From NCBI GenBank assembly GCA_937921525.1, contig CAKZUM010000291.1, positions 1 through 7,176 of the forward strand: DNA of 7,176 bases. The letters run 5' to 3'. This document shows, one piece after another, positions 6,594 to 7,176 of this stretch. The notes below the pieces were generated by a model, which had not been told where the DNA came from, did not search any database, and was given only the letters and a program-made list of their open reading frames with translations. The DNA is from an uncultured Saprospiraceae bacterium. GTDB lineage: Bacteria > Bacteroidota > Bacteroidia > Chitinophagales > Saprospiraceae. Both the position numbers and the translations under genes were made by a program. Within the stretch, counting starts at the first letter, position 1, and each line of letters starts with the position of its first letter.

Positions 6594-7176
6594 CTAACTA
6601 ACCTGCGCAATAAGATAATCCAACCCATGATGCTCAAAACCCATCTTTTGCGCCTTTAACAAATAAGTCAATGCCTCTTGATGCTCCCCCAATTCCTTTT
6701 TAAGCAAACCCAAACAAAAGTAAGTTTTAGGATATTCTTGATTCAAAGCCATTGCAAAATTTAAATCCCGTTTCGCTAAATCTAGTCGTTCTAATTTAAT
6801 TAGCGCATAAGCTCTATTCACCATAGATGGATAAAAATCTGGATGATGAATAATGCCTTTAGAAAAAGCAATTACCGCTTCTTCATAGTCGGCTTGATAC
6901 GTGTGGCATAAGCCTTTTTTATCATGTAACAAAGGATTTTTAAAATCTAAATATACCGCTCGATCATAAGCTTGCAAGGCATTCTCATACTGTTTTTGTT
7001 CCATCTTTATCTCTGCAATCAAACTAAAATCTGGACTTTTTAATTCCGTTTGTCCAAAGTAATGATAAAAGGTTTCTTCGGCTTCTTCTAATTGGCGGGT
7101 GTGCATTAGCGACTCGATATAGACACGTTGGATTTCTGTTGTTTTTAAACCTTCTAATGCGTCATTTTTTAATAGT
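6594..7176 (-). CDS. TPR protein, 5' end beyond right edge
   Basis: The visible 193 codons reach the right edge with no stop. The Met at 7106 is therefore probably internal, because the 23 codons before it (ending QRVYIESL) read as a further helix of the same fold. At least four TPR units follow one another, with the usual pattern of small residues at turns: units near KMEQKQYENALQAYDRAV, HTYQADYEEAVIAFSKGI, IKLERLDLAKRDLNFAMA and KKELGEHQEALTYLLKA. The protein ends 19 residues after the last unit. TPR arrays act as protein-binding scaffolds; the N-terminal part, which might carry a signal peptide or enzyme domain, is not in view, so no specific role can be given. The next gene (Fic) starts 60 bp downstream on the same strand with no evident terminator between. 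Confidence 0.85.
   Translation of the reverse strand, partial: LLKNDALEGLKTTEIQRVYIESLMHTRQLEEAEETFYHYFGQTELKSPDFSLIAEIKMEQKQYENALQAYDRAVYLDFKNPLLHDKKGLCHTYQADYEEAVIAFSKGIIHHPDFYPSMVNRAYALIKLERLDLAKRDLNFAMALNQEYPKTYFCLGLLKKELGEHQEALTYLLKAQKMGFEHHGLDYLIAQVS

Noticed and set aside
7104..7106. ATG at 7106 as the true start of the right-hand TPR gene
   Set aside because: The frame stays open for 23 more codons to the window edge and those residues continue the helical TPR pattern, so the gene is better called partial.

Overview
The window is AT-rich and looks like Bacteroidota chromosome. Three things point there: start codons with no Shine-Dalgarno but A/T-rich leaders, one promoter of the Bacteroidota type (TTTG, 19 bp, TAnnTTTG), and the protein families (secreted GH13 amylase with a PKD domain, FG-GAP/ASPIC propeller protein, many TPR proteins). 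A Saprospiria-like marine relative is plausible but is only a guess. All five protein genes lie on the minus strand, so reading order runs from the right edge to the left. Two genes are cut by the window edges.

From right to left: (1) the 3' part of a TPR protein gene (6594-7176), still open at the right edge; (2) a Fic-domain protein (5205-6533) with an intact catalytic motif and an N-terminal inhibitory motif; (3) an ST7-like TPR protein (4154-5074); (4) a secreted seven-repeat FG-GAP/VCBS propeller protein ending in an ASPIC/UnbV domain (2067-4163), whose start overlaps the end of the TPR gene by 10 bp, so the two are probably translationally coupled; (5) a secreted alpha-amylase (1-1784) with a starch-binding-like domain, a PKD domain and a GH13 catalytic domain, cut at its C-terminus by the left edge.

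The least ordinary part is the 282-bp gap between the propeller gene and the amylase gene. A stem-loop over the propeller gene's stop codon, followed by four T, probably ends that transcript. On the opposite (plus) strand there is a complete small transcription unit: promoter at 1925-1955, predicted start near 1960, a 5' hairpin with an alternative pairing, then a 12-bp terminator stem followed by eight T ending at 2031. It contains no ORF, so it is a candidate small RNA of about 72 nt. The rest of the gap (about 1800-1920) is roughly 10% G+C and forms the amylase leader.

No rRNA, tRNA, CRISPR array, insertion sequence or clear mobile element was seen. The amylase is a carbohydrate-use function and the Fic protein a regulatory or post-translational one. 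The sequence does not show that the genes act in one pathway, apart from the overlapping TPR/propeller pair.
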